64,000 nt of DNA from Parelaphostrongylus tenuis (taxonomy: Eukaryota > Nematoda > Chromadorea > Rhabditida > Metastrongylidae). The notes under the pieces are model-generated. The model searched no databases, was not told the origin of the DNA, and saw nothing but the letters and a program-made list of their open reading frames with translations. Within the stretch, counting starts at the first letter, position 1; every line of letters starts with the position of its first letter. The stretch lies in NCBI GenBank assembly GCA_019055375.1, contig JAHQIW010007219.1:62001-126000 (forward strand), written 5' to 3'. Shown piece after piece: positions 22,805 through 34,793 of the stretch. The translations under genes and the position numbers were made by a program.

Positions 22805-23685
22805 TATAGATTATATTAACTTATGATTTGAGTGGTTTTTATTTACAAACTGAATCATGTTGAAATTTGAACTGTATTATCTTTGAAGAACAAAGAGCGT
22901 TCGGTTTCGATTTTTGTTGAACCGCTGCGTAGGTTATCAAATTGCTTGTAAAAGGGCTTTCACAAAGCTGTTTGCAAACGCAAATTTGGTGAATATTTTG
23001 AAGAATCCGCTTTGACCAGAATCACAATTATTCACGTCGCATCTACACTGATTGTTCTTTCTTCGACGTTGCTCTTCAATCACCTCACGCTGAGACGAAT
23101 CGAGCAGTGTGAAGCATTGCATGGATGAAATCGTGTTCAGAGCGGTGTCCTTCCTTACTGACTCCAGCCACGCTCAAGTGGTCTGACTTTTTCTATACAA
23201 CAATCTACATATGACAGTGTTACGAACCAACATTGCTCACATGATCAAGCAGAACAGTTCTGTTTGAAAAAATTCGCTAAGAACTCTCAACTTTGAGTGG
23301 TATTGTGTGTAATGTGTAATAACATTGCTGGAGCGAAACTGTTTCTTGCTCAGCAATTCAGATTAACATCACGGAAGTAATATGATAAGAAACTCCGGCA
23401 ACACAGGACTGTTATAACACAGAATTGTATACTAGCCCCATTCAATGTTTATGTAAATCCATATCAGAGTAGATGATTTAACAGCGTCATTAATTCTATA
23501 GAGCCATTGATGTTTCAAATTTAACATTCATAGAGCAGATAGAATAGAACTGCTGCGTTTTGCAAAGATTAAATCTCACTAATATTATGACAGATGCGGA
23601 TACTCTGTGATACCTGCGCAGCTCAGATCTCCCGAAATTTATCGCATCATCGTGATGGAAGAGAATTCACAACCATAGTGAAACA
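22805..23685. other. No recognisable feature
   Basis: AT-rich unique sequence; nothing supportable on either strand. Confidence 0.4.
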
Positions 23686-23689
23686 CGGA

Positions 23690-23905
23690 TGAGCCGGTTA
23701 TATAGTAAGAAGGTCAGACGACAGATAAACGAAGCGATAAAAAGGAGTTCACGTGAATTTACCCGATGACGACCACTTACTCGTTGGGCGGACGTGTTGA
23801 TTAGAGGAATTAATCACCTGTACTCACAGCTGCCGACATTTTACACATCACGGTATGAAACTCACGCAATTGAGAGAAGAAGAGACGAATGGAACTATTC
23901 TAGCC
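23690..23905 (+). pseudogene. RTE-type C-terminal fragment
   Basis: The frame at about 23780-23900 reads TRWADVLIRGINHLYS, followed after about 13 residues by ERRRDEWNYSSL. This matches the order of the RTE C-terminus at 9180-9008 (TRWSDFFTKAVEERYD, then ARDTEKWKSCW). An upstream stop and frame change are present. It appears to be from a diverged RTE lineage, on the plus strand. Short length makes this tentative. Confidence 0.5.
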
Positions 23906-23909
23906 TCGC

Positions 23910-25080
23910 ACAATTCGTGAAGACGAACTGCTTAAGTGTCCAACTAAGTGGTATTAATATAATTGAGACAAAATTTCTCTCTTTTCGACTCTAAGTGCAA
24001 TTTTACTTGGATGAAGGTCTAAAAGCTTTCCATTAAAACTTACACATGCAGAACCCTGACACACCCAAGCCGTCGTTCTTTGGTAAGTAAATTTACAAAA
24101 TGACGATTGAGTCCATGTAATATTTAGTCGCTAAATTGATAATGTAGTACTGAACGCACACTGATATTAGTCATCGCCATGTCTACCGTTTGAGCAGCTG
24201 AAACTCAGAATGGGGCAAATCGCTATTCAGTGTGCTCGTTTTCTGGCGTGTGCAAAGTCCTCCGAATGGTAACACCACAATGGTCAGCCCATATGATTGG
24301 AGGACGATCTACTACATGGGGATAAGAAATCTATGATTATCTCCCATTTGGTTCATTCAAAGAGATTTCAAACACCTGAGAAGCGAAATTTATCAAACTG
24401 ATTGCCTTTGAAAAGTCAGCTTCTCAGATTTTGGGATGACTCTCGAAACATCTGGAAAAATGAAAAACATTCCGAAAGACCGATTTTCCTCAAGCCTCGG
24501 TATGTTAGAAATATTGAACTATGAGAAAGAAAAGACTGGTTTTTAAGCTATTCTTTTCTTTTTCAAACAAAAGACTTTAGAAAATTTGCGCCATTTACAC
24601 AAATATAATCTGCCTTTATTATAAAATATGCATTGGCAAGCTTTGTTTTATATACACATCGTGAGTAAATCGTAAGAAATTGATGAAAATTCATTAACTT
24701 CCGGCTTATAAGGAGCTCGTTTAGAAAAGTGAATAAGGCAGGCCAGGCTCAACCCTGAACCATTGCTCACACTCTCAGCAATTTTTTGTTCTGATACATT
24801 TGGATTTCCGTCGAAGTGCAGTATTCCCATGTCTCACGACAAGACCCAATGCCTTAATACAGTTGTTCTCTTGCCACCAATTCTGATGCATTTCTCCCTC
24901 TTCCGTGTTGAATTGGTGGATTTTAGATGGAATCTCAACCCTCGATTTTCTGTGAATCCTCCAGCAACTTTTTGCACAAGTTCTGATTTTGGATGTCAGT
25001 CGGGTTCTTTATGAACAAAGGATTTATCCGCGCACTAAATGATGAGAACATCAAGTTTCAATAAGTGCATTTTCTGTTTC
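23910..25080. other. No recognisable feature
   Basis: AT-rich; the open frame at 24763-25014 has no recognisable domain. Confidence 0.4.
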
Positions 25081-25084
25081 TTAA

Positions 25085-25200
25085 AAAACTTGTTTTTTAC
25101 AGACCATATGACATGTGTGGCCCAGAAAAGATTATTTGGCATATTGAAATTGAGCTGTGGTCTTGAGAAGACACTCGAAACGAGAGAAAAAATTGTTATC
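25085..25200. repeat. Family B fragment
   Basis: Contains 'cagaccatatgacatgtgtg' and 'ctgtggtcttgagaagacac' followed by 'tcgaaacgag', the family's recurrent outer modules in reverse orientation. No ribozyme part. Confidence 0.55.
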
Positions 25201-25816
25201 AAAAATGTTCCGCGGTAAAGACGGAGTTTTATGTCACAGCATCAGAAATAAGAGGTCGAAATTCGAATTTAGCCGCCCCTTCGAAATAAGTATATTCACT
25301 GAAACTACTGTCGTGATTCAATATTTAACACATACTTAATCTCATTTACTGATTTTGGTTTTTTTTCTGAAATAGTAGATTCGGTCGCAAAACTTGCTTT
25401 GAAAGATTTTGCTCTAAATCAAACCAATTGGGAAACTCCAGTCATTTTGGAAAACTCAATGAAGCTGCTACTCCGCCATCAACCCTCTGGGGATAGCCGT
25501 TGATAGTAGATGAAGTCTTGTTTGTCATTTGTGCGACTCTCGGAGAGATCGTCCTTGCGATGGACCACGTAATTTTATACAATGTTGTGATTTTGCATCC
25601 AATTCATATTTTTACCGTTATTGAGGCATATTTTTATTAGTAAAAAATGGAATGCAGATGCATAAACTTTAATCAGGCTATTTTGATTGAAATATGTCAA
25701 AAAAAATTACTAAACGAGACGTGTACTTCAAAAATTGCTGCAGATTGCAATGCGTCACCTCGTCGACTACAGTGACTTCGATTATCAGCATACTTCGACA
25801 GTTTATTCAATAGAGT

Positions 25817-26376
25817 TGCAGAAAACTTGGTTGAAAGGAAAGTCCCGTTTATCATCCCGTTCTATTCAAATGAGATTAGTACAGCTATAAAACGATGTTT
25901 GAAAAGAGCGGGTTTAGAGCAATCGGTGGTCATTATTGAAATACCACCGAATACTCTAAAACGCCAACTAGTTCGCAACCGCTTATATGACCGTCTCTGT
26001 ATGATGAAAGATTGTAAAATATGTCCTAACGGCAGAGACGGTGATTGCATGAGCGTAGGTACAGTCTACCTAATCTCTTGCAAAGCGTGTAGTGATAAAT
26101 ATGTTGGCGAAACGGGTAGGCCGCTCTATGCACGCATAGAAGAACACCTAGCTGACAAGCGTCTTAATAGACAAAACACCCCGCTAGGGACGCATAGAGC
26201 ACAGAAGCACGACGGAGTTGATTTTGAAATCGAAGTCACCATCCTTGCGCAGGAGCAAAAAACATCAGCGCGAAAGATCTTGGAAGCATTTTGTTAATAC
26301 GACCAATCCAACCATAAACCGCAGAGAGGAATGCCTTGTAAACACTCGTGATATGAGCCAGTATATAAGACTGTTG
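25817..26376 (+). pseudogene. Penelope-like element C-terminus with GIY-YIG endonuclease
   Basis: The frame opens before 25827 and gives a linker (PPNTLKRQLVRNRLYD), a cysteine cluster (CMMKDCKICPNGRDGDC), then a GIY-YIG nuclease: GTVYLISC and YVGETGRPLYARIEEHL hold the two halves of the signature and the catalytic Arg and His-containing helix. A one-base shift near 26293 moves the ending (NTTNPTINRREECLVNTRDM) into another frame that stops at about 26376. PLE proteins use this nuclease to nick target DNA for the reverse transcriptase, which is missing here (5' truncated). A hammerhead follows 210 bp downstream, as expected for a PLE 3' end. Confidence 0.85.
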
Positions 26377-26585
26377 TTATGATGGGTAGGGTGCATTACG
26401 AGCCTATGTGTCTCTCTTGCCGGTGATCTCCACTTGGATCATCCAGTGGAACACATATAAAAAGCGGTGAGTATGTTGAGTGTTGATTTTTGCTTGGTGC
26501 GATTGAAATCTAGGTCTGGTGATTTTCTCTAAAGAAGTAATGGAGGTGTTTGACTGATTGTATTGCAAACATTTTGACCTTTCCA

Positions 26586-26620
26586 GGCTCTGAAGAAGGC
26601 GAACTGCCGAAACGTCAGCT
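26586..26620 (+). ncRNA. Hammerhead ribozyme downstream of the PLE nuclease
   Basis: Core CTGAAGA at 26590-26596 and GAAA at 26609-26612. Stem II pairs ggc (26598-26600) with gcc (26606-26608). Stem I pairs GGCT (26586-26589) with AGCT (26617-26620), with one G-U. Stem III is minimal (A-U closing two bases), and the cleavage triplet is GUC with the cut after C at 26616. Minimal stem III hammerheads have been described in the terminal repeats of Penelope-like elements, and the position here agrees with that. The short stems mean activity would probably need a dimer. Confidence 0.72.
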
Positions 26621-26649
26621 ATCGAATAAAGTTTAATGTAACACTTCGT

Positions 26650-27149
26650 GTTCTGCTCAAAGAAGGAAATCAAAAATCATACTGTTGTAGAAGATTTTTT
26701 TCTATTGTCTCGTGAGTACTATACTTCTACATACCCATTTATCCCTTTGAGTCGGCGCCATTTTTGGCTGGCTGACGCCTCGGACGGATGCGAAGAGAGG
26801 CTGCGGGCGCCTGCTCCAAGGTTAATGTGGTAGCTTTCTAATGATATTTTCAGTTCTACCAGCAATAACTGGGATGTATGTGCCATTAAATGGTCAAATA
26901 TGATAGAACACATTTCAGTAGACTATTTTTATTGAAAATATCGTGACTGATCAGTTTATAATTCTTGCTTTCAAAAGAACGAACCATGTATTTATGTAAT
27001 GGCTATCTTTATAACCTTTATCGAACATTTCTATGACATTTTATTGATTGTAAACCACAATTCAGTCAAAATTCAGTCGATAGATAGCCGCGTTAAAATG
27101 GCGGAAGGCCACTCGGCGTGCTTGTGCATTTTCATAACGCACATAATTA
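26650..27149. other. No recognisable feature
   Basis: No coding or repeat signal that I can support between the PLE 3' end and palindrome 2. Confidence 0.4.
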
Positions 27150-27770
27150 GCTGGAAGCAAAGTGTTGACAGCCTATAGGACAAATCCCGCGTTCAGCCGC
27201 GCCGAGTATGACTAGCCACTCGGTCACAGCTCCTTTACAGGATATAAGTCAAATGAAGCTATAGTAACATGAAGTATAGTAGTGCATCCGCTTTGCCGCT
27301 TTTTACAACATTTGTGTACTAGAAAGTCTCATTAGTTGCTCAAAGACACGGATATAACGCATGAGTTGAAGACGTAGAAACGGCAGCATTCAGAGGTTCT
27401 CAAACTGTGAGCTTCTTCTTTTAACATCTTGAAAGTCTGTCTGAGAAATGCGCCAACTCCACGCGAAGGTTGTCAACTAACGGATTCAGATGTCATTCAA
27501 ACTCATTCTAATTAATCTATTTCCAAAGTGGATAAAAAAATTTTTTGCAGGAAATTGTTTCGTAATTCACCACCACCTAGGCTCTATAGTGAAAGCAGGA
27601 AATAGAGCTGTTTTATTTATTGAGTTTTCTTTTTGGCTGATAATATATTCTCAGGACATTATATACGTATATTCGTTGTACTATTCTTTTGGTGCTATAT
27701 ATAATTATCGCTACATTATATGTATATTCTACCAAGAGCGCATGTGGCGTAGTAGTTGACAGCGTCTTGA
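27150..27770. repeat. Left arm of long palindrome 2
   Basis: Reverse complement of 28574-29186 at roughly 90 percent identity (for example tttccaaagtggataaaaaa at 27521 and its complement at about 28800). The outer part holds a tRNA-Ser-like box A on the minus strand (gtgaccgagtggctagtcat), and the inner end holds only the first about 37 bases of the SINE that is longer in the right arm (27734-27770). Confidence 0.95.
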
Positions 27771-27784
27771 GTCGAACACATCAA

Positions 27785-28005
27785 TTTCAGGAAGTCTCGT
27801 AACTTGAAATGCATTTTTTGTACACAACTTTGCTTTGAAAGCAGCAAGAAATTGTGCACACCAAAACATCATCATGGCTGATTGGTTGAGAACGATGTCG
27901 CAGAATGTACTAAACAGAGCTGTTCGAATGTTGGCATGAGGTCCTTCTAGATGGGACTTCTCGGCGTCTACCACTGTCGGGGGAAGCTGAAACTGGACTG
28001 TGATG
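27785..28005 (+). pseudogene. Fragment of the nematode-type protein family, last exon (copy 2)
   Basis: The plus strand reads ISGSLVT, then after a gap QNIIMADWLRTMSQNVLNRA and VRMLA, a stop, then FSASTTVGGS. The same order occurs at 36300-36490 (QNVVNRAIRML, then FFSVSASVGG). The fragment has at least two in-frame stops and lies in the loop of palindrome 2. The minus strand is open too (27729-27974), but the shared pattern supports the plus strand. The function is unknown to me. Confidence 0.55.
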
Positions 28006-28329
28006 TGTTCGCGACGAATATTTTCATTAACGATATTTATTGTGGCATTTTGGCATCAAAAAATTCGTAAATCACATGAGTGTTGATTAGTCAGAATAAT
28101 GCGATATGCTGCGCTGCACTGCGCCACGTGATGAGCTTGTATTTAGTGCTTTCTCAGAAAATAAGAAATGAAATTCAACAAAAACGGAAGAATTTTCTTC
28201 GCTTTGAATTCTACAAAACTCTCCGATCATTGTCTCTTTACCGACCATAACGAGAATAATTGAAAAAAAGTCACAAAAAGAAAACAATGTGAACAATATC
28301 ACAATAACAATAAGCGACAGAATACTGAG

Positions 28330-28610
28330 CCCTAAAGGATAAAGCTTTTGGTGTTGATCAATCCCTGAGGAATGCGCCATGCATTCGTCTTTGATTTCTA
28401 ATTTCGTTTGAAGTGACTGAATGCACATCTGGCCCTTATAGTGTCTCGCGGTGGCCTCCCGCTGTACCAGTACTGCTTCTGCTCTCAGACAAGTCTGAGA
28501 CCAGTCTGGCACCAATTTACCGACCTCGGGCGGATGGATGGCTTAGTGAGCCATCATTGACCTCGTGTAAGACGCAAGGCACTGTCAACTACTGCGCCAC
28601 ATGCGCTCTT
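28330..28610 (-). mobile_element. tRNA-derived SINE (family S1), minus strand
   Basis: Read on the minus strand it begins aagagcgcatgtggcgcagt (box A-like), then a body with 'ccagactggtctcagacttg', 'gtggcctcccgctgtaccag' in complement, and a tail near 'caccaaaagctttatccttt'. The copies at 54895 and 57504 share the body order (acttgtctgngagnataagcagcactg, then accnnngagncattgtaaag). The box B is degraded here. SINEs of this kind have no protein and depend on another element's reverse transcriptase. Confidence 0.75.
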
Positions 28611-29186
28611 GGTAGAATAATACATAATAATGTAGCGATAACTATATATAGCATTAAAAGAATAATACAACGAATATACGTATATAATGTCCTGAGAATA
28701 TAGTACCAGCCAAAAAGAGAACAAATAAAACAGCTCTATTCCTTGCTTTCACCATTGAGCCTAGGTGGTGATGAATTAAGAAACAATTTCCTGCAAAAAA
28801 TTTTTTTATCCACTTTGGAAATCTATTAGTTAGAATGAGATTGAATGACATCTGAATCCGTTAATTGACAACCTTCCCGTGGAGTTGGAGCAAATCTCAG
28901 ACAAACTTTCAAGATGTTAAAAGAAGAAGCTCCCAGTTTAAGAAGCTTTGAATGCTGCCGTTTCTACGTCTTATACCTCATGCGTTATATCCGTGTCTTT
29001 GAGCAACTAATGAAACTTTCTAGTACACAAACGTTGTAAAAAGCGGCAAAGCGAACGCTCTACTATACTTCACGTTGATATAGCTTCATTTGACTTATAT
29101 CCTGTAAAGGAGCTGTGACCGAGTGGCTAGTCATACTCGGCGAGGCTGAACGCGGAATTTGTCCCATAGACTGTCAACTTTCCAGC
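28574..29186. repeat. Right arm of long palindrome 2
   Basis: Mirror of 27150-27770. The outer end carries the tRNA-Ser-like box A on the plus strand (ggagctgtgaccgagtggct at 29109). There is no intact box B or acceptor stem, so I do not call a tRNA gene. The two arms are separated by about 800 bp. Confidence 0.95.
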
Positions 29187-29189
29187 GAT

Positions 29190-29695
29190 CAATGACGAAT
29201 ATCCCATTCGGGCCACCATCAAAATAGCAAGGAGACGAGCACTATCAGTATTCTACAACATTCGTGAAGGAGATGAAAGTCTCAAGCAAAAGAGTCGATT
29301 CGAATACTGGAAGTAATAGAACCCGCTTAGTAGAAAAGAAGAAAATTGCCGAAAATTCCAGTATTCATTTCAATGAAACACACATTTACGAAATAATTTT
29401 GCAGTTGGCAAATTTGCATAATTTCACCATTCTTGCAGAAAGTGACTTTCAGACGCATTTTTGTAATTTTGAGAGTAGGCGTTATGTATTGAAGAAGACA
29501 TTTTATTTCCTTTAGTTTTGGCTTAATGGGTGAAACATAATGAATTCTTTATTATAATCGGTTGCTAACTTTGAACACACAGACTCTGTGCAGGGTTCCT
29601 GAGAATTTTGCTACCAAAAATTTTCGAAGGAACTCTCTGTTGAACTAGTTTATTCGTCGGCATAGTTATTGTTAAGCGAGAGCCAATTTTTTTTC
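29190..29695. other. No recognisable feature
   Basis: The open frame at 29264-29515 (plus) has no recognisable domain; no repeat landmark seen. Confidence 0.4.
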
Positions 29696-29879
29696 GATCC
29701 TTACATCTGATTTTTATCAGTCCATATTATTATTTTTTCCTCACCTTCATTCAATCCAAGTTGGCACTGGACGCTCCCATTGCAAGGCCTACTATTTGTG
29801 GACTGCCTTAGCAGATTAATCAGAAGGCTGGATTTCAAAAGATTTTCAAGGCCTGTGAAGTTAAACGAATCTTTAAATG

Positions 29880-30400
29880 TTGTCAGATCGTCAGCCCACA
29901 TCTGTGCTGTAAAACGAAGCGTTAGAGGGGCATAAATTTGACCATTCAGGCGCAGAATTCTGGGTCCACTTGTTGGACAGTGGCTTCTCAGTAGAGCCAA
30001 AATGCGGAGCATGATGCTCTGCCTCTTTGTACATTGCCAGAATTGCTGGTGTTGAGTGAAAAAATTGCTATGCTTTCCTTCCCTCCAGAGTCGGAAAGAG
30101 TGCCATATCGCCTGAAACGATAGTAGTACTCACTTGATCTGATAAGCTATCGCAAGCTATTGCGTCGGCGTGGTATGCATTCAGCCAATCTGCGACAGAT
30201 TTGTAACATTCGAATATGCGTTGCATCTTTCAGGGACTGGTCAGCTCGAATGGTTGATTTATTTCAGCCGTAGCATATGTACTAACTGTCGTCTCGTCAA
30301 TGTCGAGTGAATAAACTGGCACAAGTAATATTTCCAATTTTTCTATCCTCCTCAAAGTAACTCAGAAAGTTATCCCAGGCGTTGAAATTCTTTGAGCATC
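29880..30400 (-). pseudogene. Decayed coding region of unknown family
   Basis: On the minus strand, from about 30380 downwards, long protein-like stretches follow one another with few stops: FNAWDNFLSYFEDRKIG, then LLVPVYSLDIDETTVSTYAT in a shifted frame, a stop, IFECYKSVADWLNAYHADAI, GDMALFPTLEGRK, a stop, and AMYKEAEHHAPHFGSTEKPL. The composition (mixed charged and aromatic residues) looks like real protein rather than AT-rich noise. I do not recognise the family. The stops and at least one frame change say it is dead. A competing frame at 30012-29701 is open but less protein-like. Confidence 0.35.
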
Positions 30401-33400
30401 ATATTGCCTTCCTAGGGTTTCAGTAAGACTTGAAATCATTGAGTCCGTAGTATTTCTAGGGTGCATTTTATCTCGACCGTGTGTTTCATTGGTGCACTAC
30501 TACTATAGTGAGATTCACATTATTAAACCGTTCGGAACGGAATGAAAAAAGTGCTAAGCGTAGCATTAATCGCAAAGTGGAGCGCAATTTTTTCTTGTTT
30601 AGTTAGGTTTTCCTTCTCGTCTCGACAAAATTTTTGGTTTCGTCGTTTAACTTTGACAATTCGCGGCTTACTCTACAAATGCATTAGCTCTTGGAGCATA
30701 TATAGCCTTCATAAGTAAGCAAAGCGCCTATTTGCAAGGCAAGCATGCTGTTTTTGGCATTCACTCGAGAGTAATAAGTTGCAGAAAGGATGTCACGATA
30801 TGAATCTTCAAGATCTGAATAGTTTTCTCTATATTCAGTAACCAAAAGTCATCGCAGCCGCTAAAACCAAAAGACGATTAGTTGATCAAAAATGTGATGC
30901 ATATTGAATGCGATACCAGTTCATCAATAACTCTCATCAATTCAGCATTGATATACTTTAGGAGTTAGCATCTAAGTAGATTTACAGAAGAGCATTTTTT
31001 CTACCGTATTACAATTTTTTGTTTGTCTTATAATCATTTATACTTACTAAGAGCATTATTTGTCTGCGCAGCTTTTGCCAGTGTGAATGAAAATTATTTT
31101 GAGAGTACTACGTATTTTTCTAGTTAATTGCCTTCGAGATAACTCCCTTTACCTTTCTCAAGTTTCAATCACTCAAAATAATTTCAGTGTGAGCCCGCAT
31201 AGTTGGCTCTAGCAGTTCATTAGTAAACCAGAAACCTGATTTGTCCGCTGTTTTCCATGGGTCCCCTCCTCCACGTTCATCGCTTGCATGCGTATGCTTT
31301 CTTGTCTGCCACGATTTTCATTGTTCATGTGCGCAAAGAGCAGGCGAATACGCTTATTTGTGTTACTGAAGACCCTATGCAAAAAGTACAGGAGTGCTTA
31401 GGAAATCGAGTATGCACTGAGTATTTTTTGTTCGTTGGTTGTCGTCACTTAACATTCTCTTTCTTCGGAAGCGCTTTCAGAAGAGGTTTACTATGAAAAT
31501 TGCGAGTCAAGTTGACCTTCCCAGACCATCAAACATCAAGTCGACATCGATAAAGAGATCATTGGTGATTGGTGACAGAACATGACGTTCCCAGAATTAT
31601 ACGCAATTCTTTATTGACTGCGTAAGGCGTTGGAAAACATAAAGCTTAGGTACAAATCAGTCATCTTCAACTAAATCTACATCCTCGATAATAGAGATAC
31701 AGTTGTAAAATCGATATGTCTATGGCGATCAGAAGAATAGATTACAATCTCATTTGCAACAATTTCACCCCAATTCGGTAACAGTTGGAAGTATTGACTA
31801 GGTACAGCGAAGTTAGATAATGTCGGCATTCGAATTACGGCAAATGGAGAGCTATGATTGAGTCGACGGTAATATAAGAATTGCCGAGCTATTCCTGGTA
31901 TTGAAAACTCACATTGTATTCTTCATTTAAGTTTTTCAGCATACAATATGATCATAAGCTTTTCAATTCATAAAAAAAATTGGTGGTGCGCTTTTTCTAT
32001 GGGCTGGAGTTCGTCGATTAACCACAGCATCATATCAAAAGCTGAAGGATACAGCAATGCAAACGACTCATTGGTCGGTATTCCAACTAAAATAACGCAA
32101 CGCAACGCATCCAGCTATATTTAGCTCCCACAAATTTCTCATAAAAAAGGCAATGATTCAGCAGCTCTGACTGTGCCTCCATCTTCTCTGTCATGGGTGA
32201 AAAAAAGTATTATAATTTTTGTTCTAAGTCGAAGAAATTTCAGTGACATATTGAAAACAAAAAAATACTTGCTTTCTTCGACTATCAATGTGATGCCACT
32301 TGCATGCAAACGCTTCTAGTCACATTTTCCAAGCAATCACACATGAAACATCAAGAGAAAGGTCTTTCAGAATAATAAGCTTATAAATAAGAAACTTCTA
32401 AACAGACGACTGAGTTCTTCTTCCATCAGAGGATGAAGCTACTAAAGGGCTAACGAGTGCTCATTTTTGTCAGCGACTCTCCGCTTTACCTTGAAGCAAA
32501 TTGAACCACAAAACGAAGCTCGTTCATGTTTCTGTGTATTGTTTCAAATATAAAACGATGCTCAATTTTGACTCTTACAGAACATCGTCATGACTATGAG
32601 TTATCAATATTCTGTTTCATTGTTGAGTTTACAATAAGATTGAAGCTTCTCAATTTGACTAGCTTTCCCCCGTTTCATCTTTATCAGAACCACGATGGTT
32701 TGAGCCCAGTTTCCACAGTGAATGTTCTTGCAGGGAAATCGACATACACCCCTAGGCCGAAACAAAGCACGAATGAAGCAGCTCTCGACGCTGAATGTTT
32801 TGTACAGGATCCAAGCCATGCTGATGTCAGACGCTTGTTACAGCAATCCATGTAATATAACGTTGCGCAACAAATCTGTTCACATCACCTTCGACCAAAA
32901 TGTTCATGCAGTCATTGTCTGACAATCGCTGACTTGGTACAGTACTGTATTTTGAGTGGGTGGAAAGGTCATTAATAAGACTGTTCTTTGCTTAGCAACT
33001 CACGTAATAATAGACTACCATAAAATGGTGCGACACAAATCTCATTCAGCTCCTTTCAACGTTCATAAAAACTCATGCCAGAGCACATTATTCTACAGCG
33101 CTGAGAATACTTTTGATTTGTCATTCGCGAAAGAGACAAAACAGGATTATTACGTACGAGTCGGATAATTCATGTCAATATACTAATATTAGACTAAAGC
33201 CTTTCGTTCCTTCACTATACGTGCAACTTCACTCATATGAAGACCTAAAGATATTCCAATACAGCACCATACTTGTAATACCCTGAGTGAAAAGTTTTTC
33301 AAAGATGCGCCAGCTCGTCATTTTTGAATAGTACTTTGGAAAACTAACAGGTGCATTCTTCTATTATCTAATCGACAATCTTTTGCACCACAAATGGCTG

Positions 33401-34780
33401 GTGGATATTTTGATAAGCACCACCCCAATAGCTCGGGTAGGTGAAACCACAAAATGAGGTCATTCGATGACCGTTGTTGTATTCTTTTCATGAAATATGC
33501 TTCAAAAAGTTGTTTAAGAAAAATTTTTCGATACTTGGGAATCTAGGTTTAGCCAAAGCACTCCATAGCAAGAAAGCTCTTTTTTCCTGCGGATAAATCG
33601 ATTCAAGTACCATAACCAAGGTGGCCCACCGATTCAACAGAAGTGATACTTACTACCTGACAAATAGGAAATCGGTGAATGCCTACCACTTAGCTCATAT
33701 TAGATTATTTTGGAAGCTCAGGATACGAAATGGGCTAAAATATCAATTTGTTTCAAGAGAACAGCATTTCATAATCACAGTCATTCTTTTATAATATCTG
33801 GAAAAATTAAACTGCTGAAGAGTCAATAACCGATACATGAGGCAGACGAGACTTCATTAGACGAAATGCACAGCGGCAAACTTGGTTTTGTCTGCACATT
33901 GTGGCTTGCCGCTTGCTTTTCAGTCCTTCACTAAAGATCTGCGGAAGTTCTTATTTTGAATGGCCCACAAGTTTTTCATAAACTTAAGGCTTCAAAGAGG
34001 TACCAAAGCCGAGTGGCTAATGAGAGGGCCATAACTTAACCAATGCTTTTTCTGCTCCTTAAAAATATGTTGCCATAAACATTTACAAAAGTTAGGTGCG
34101 CTCAATTGTAGTCCATCGATCTTTGCTTATGAACCTTTGTTAAAGTGCACCTGTAATTTCTATAGCGTACGACTTACTTTTATGAACACCACAGCAATAG
34201 ATATAAAAGAGCAGCAACCACATTCAAATCATACTACTTGAAGACGCATTCGCTGAAATTTTTTTCTTTATAAGCAAGTCCATCTGTGTGCCCGCTCTCA
34301 TCAAAAATTTGACATGCCTATAACTTTACTAGGAGATTTAAGTGTTAAGTGTTAAATCCGTTGTTGCCTTGTGGATGAATTGCTGCAAAAGATGTAAATT
34401 TTCTTCGGTTGAATCCACAGTGTATTTGTTTAGTCTAAACAACTAAATTGATTATTCATGAAAAAAAGTAAGGCTTACGACCGATCCATCAATGATTCAG
34501 CTGTTGGTCACAATCTCGACAGTGATGGGATATGGAGTGATGATCGCAGGTCAAGATAATGAGCGGAAGATTGGCGTCGTTCCACAAATATCCCCTGTCT
34601 CAAATAGAACTTTATGCATTTTCGTCAAATGAACCTACCTTACATCAATAGTACTTCATGAGCTGTCATAAGTGGGGTCTATTGATGGAACGAATTGACT
34701 TCTCAATAAGAAGAGAAAAAGAGCTCAAATAATATTCAAGGTCATGATTTTATTTTTGTTTCGTTAAATACACTACCACA
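30400..34780. other. No recognised gene over about 4.4 kb
   Basis: AT-rich. Open frames at 31257-31496 and 32526-32855 (plus) have no domain I recognise. A 'gatttgtcattcgcgaaag' stretch at 33117 recurs near 16943, marking a minor dispersed repeat. Confidence 0.4.
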
Positions 34781-34793
34781 AAATTTTACTGCA

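Noticed and set aside
28087..28515. 142-codon minus-strand frame with a strongly hydrophobic segment
   Set aside because: Its first part reads through the SINE body and the rest is AT-rich; no family motif or splice support.
29105..29190. tRNA-Ser gene suggested by ggagctgtgaccgagtggct
   Set aside because: No acceptor stem closure and no box B; the same sequence is mirrored in the other palindrome arm, so it is a repeat.
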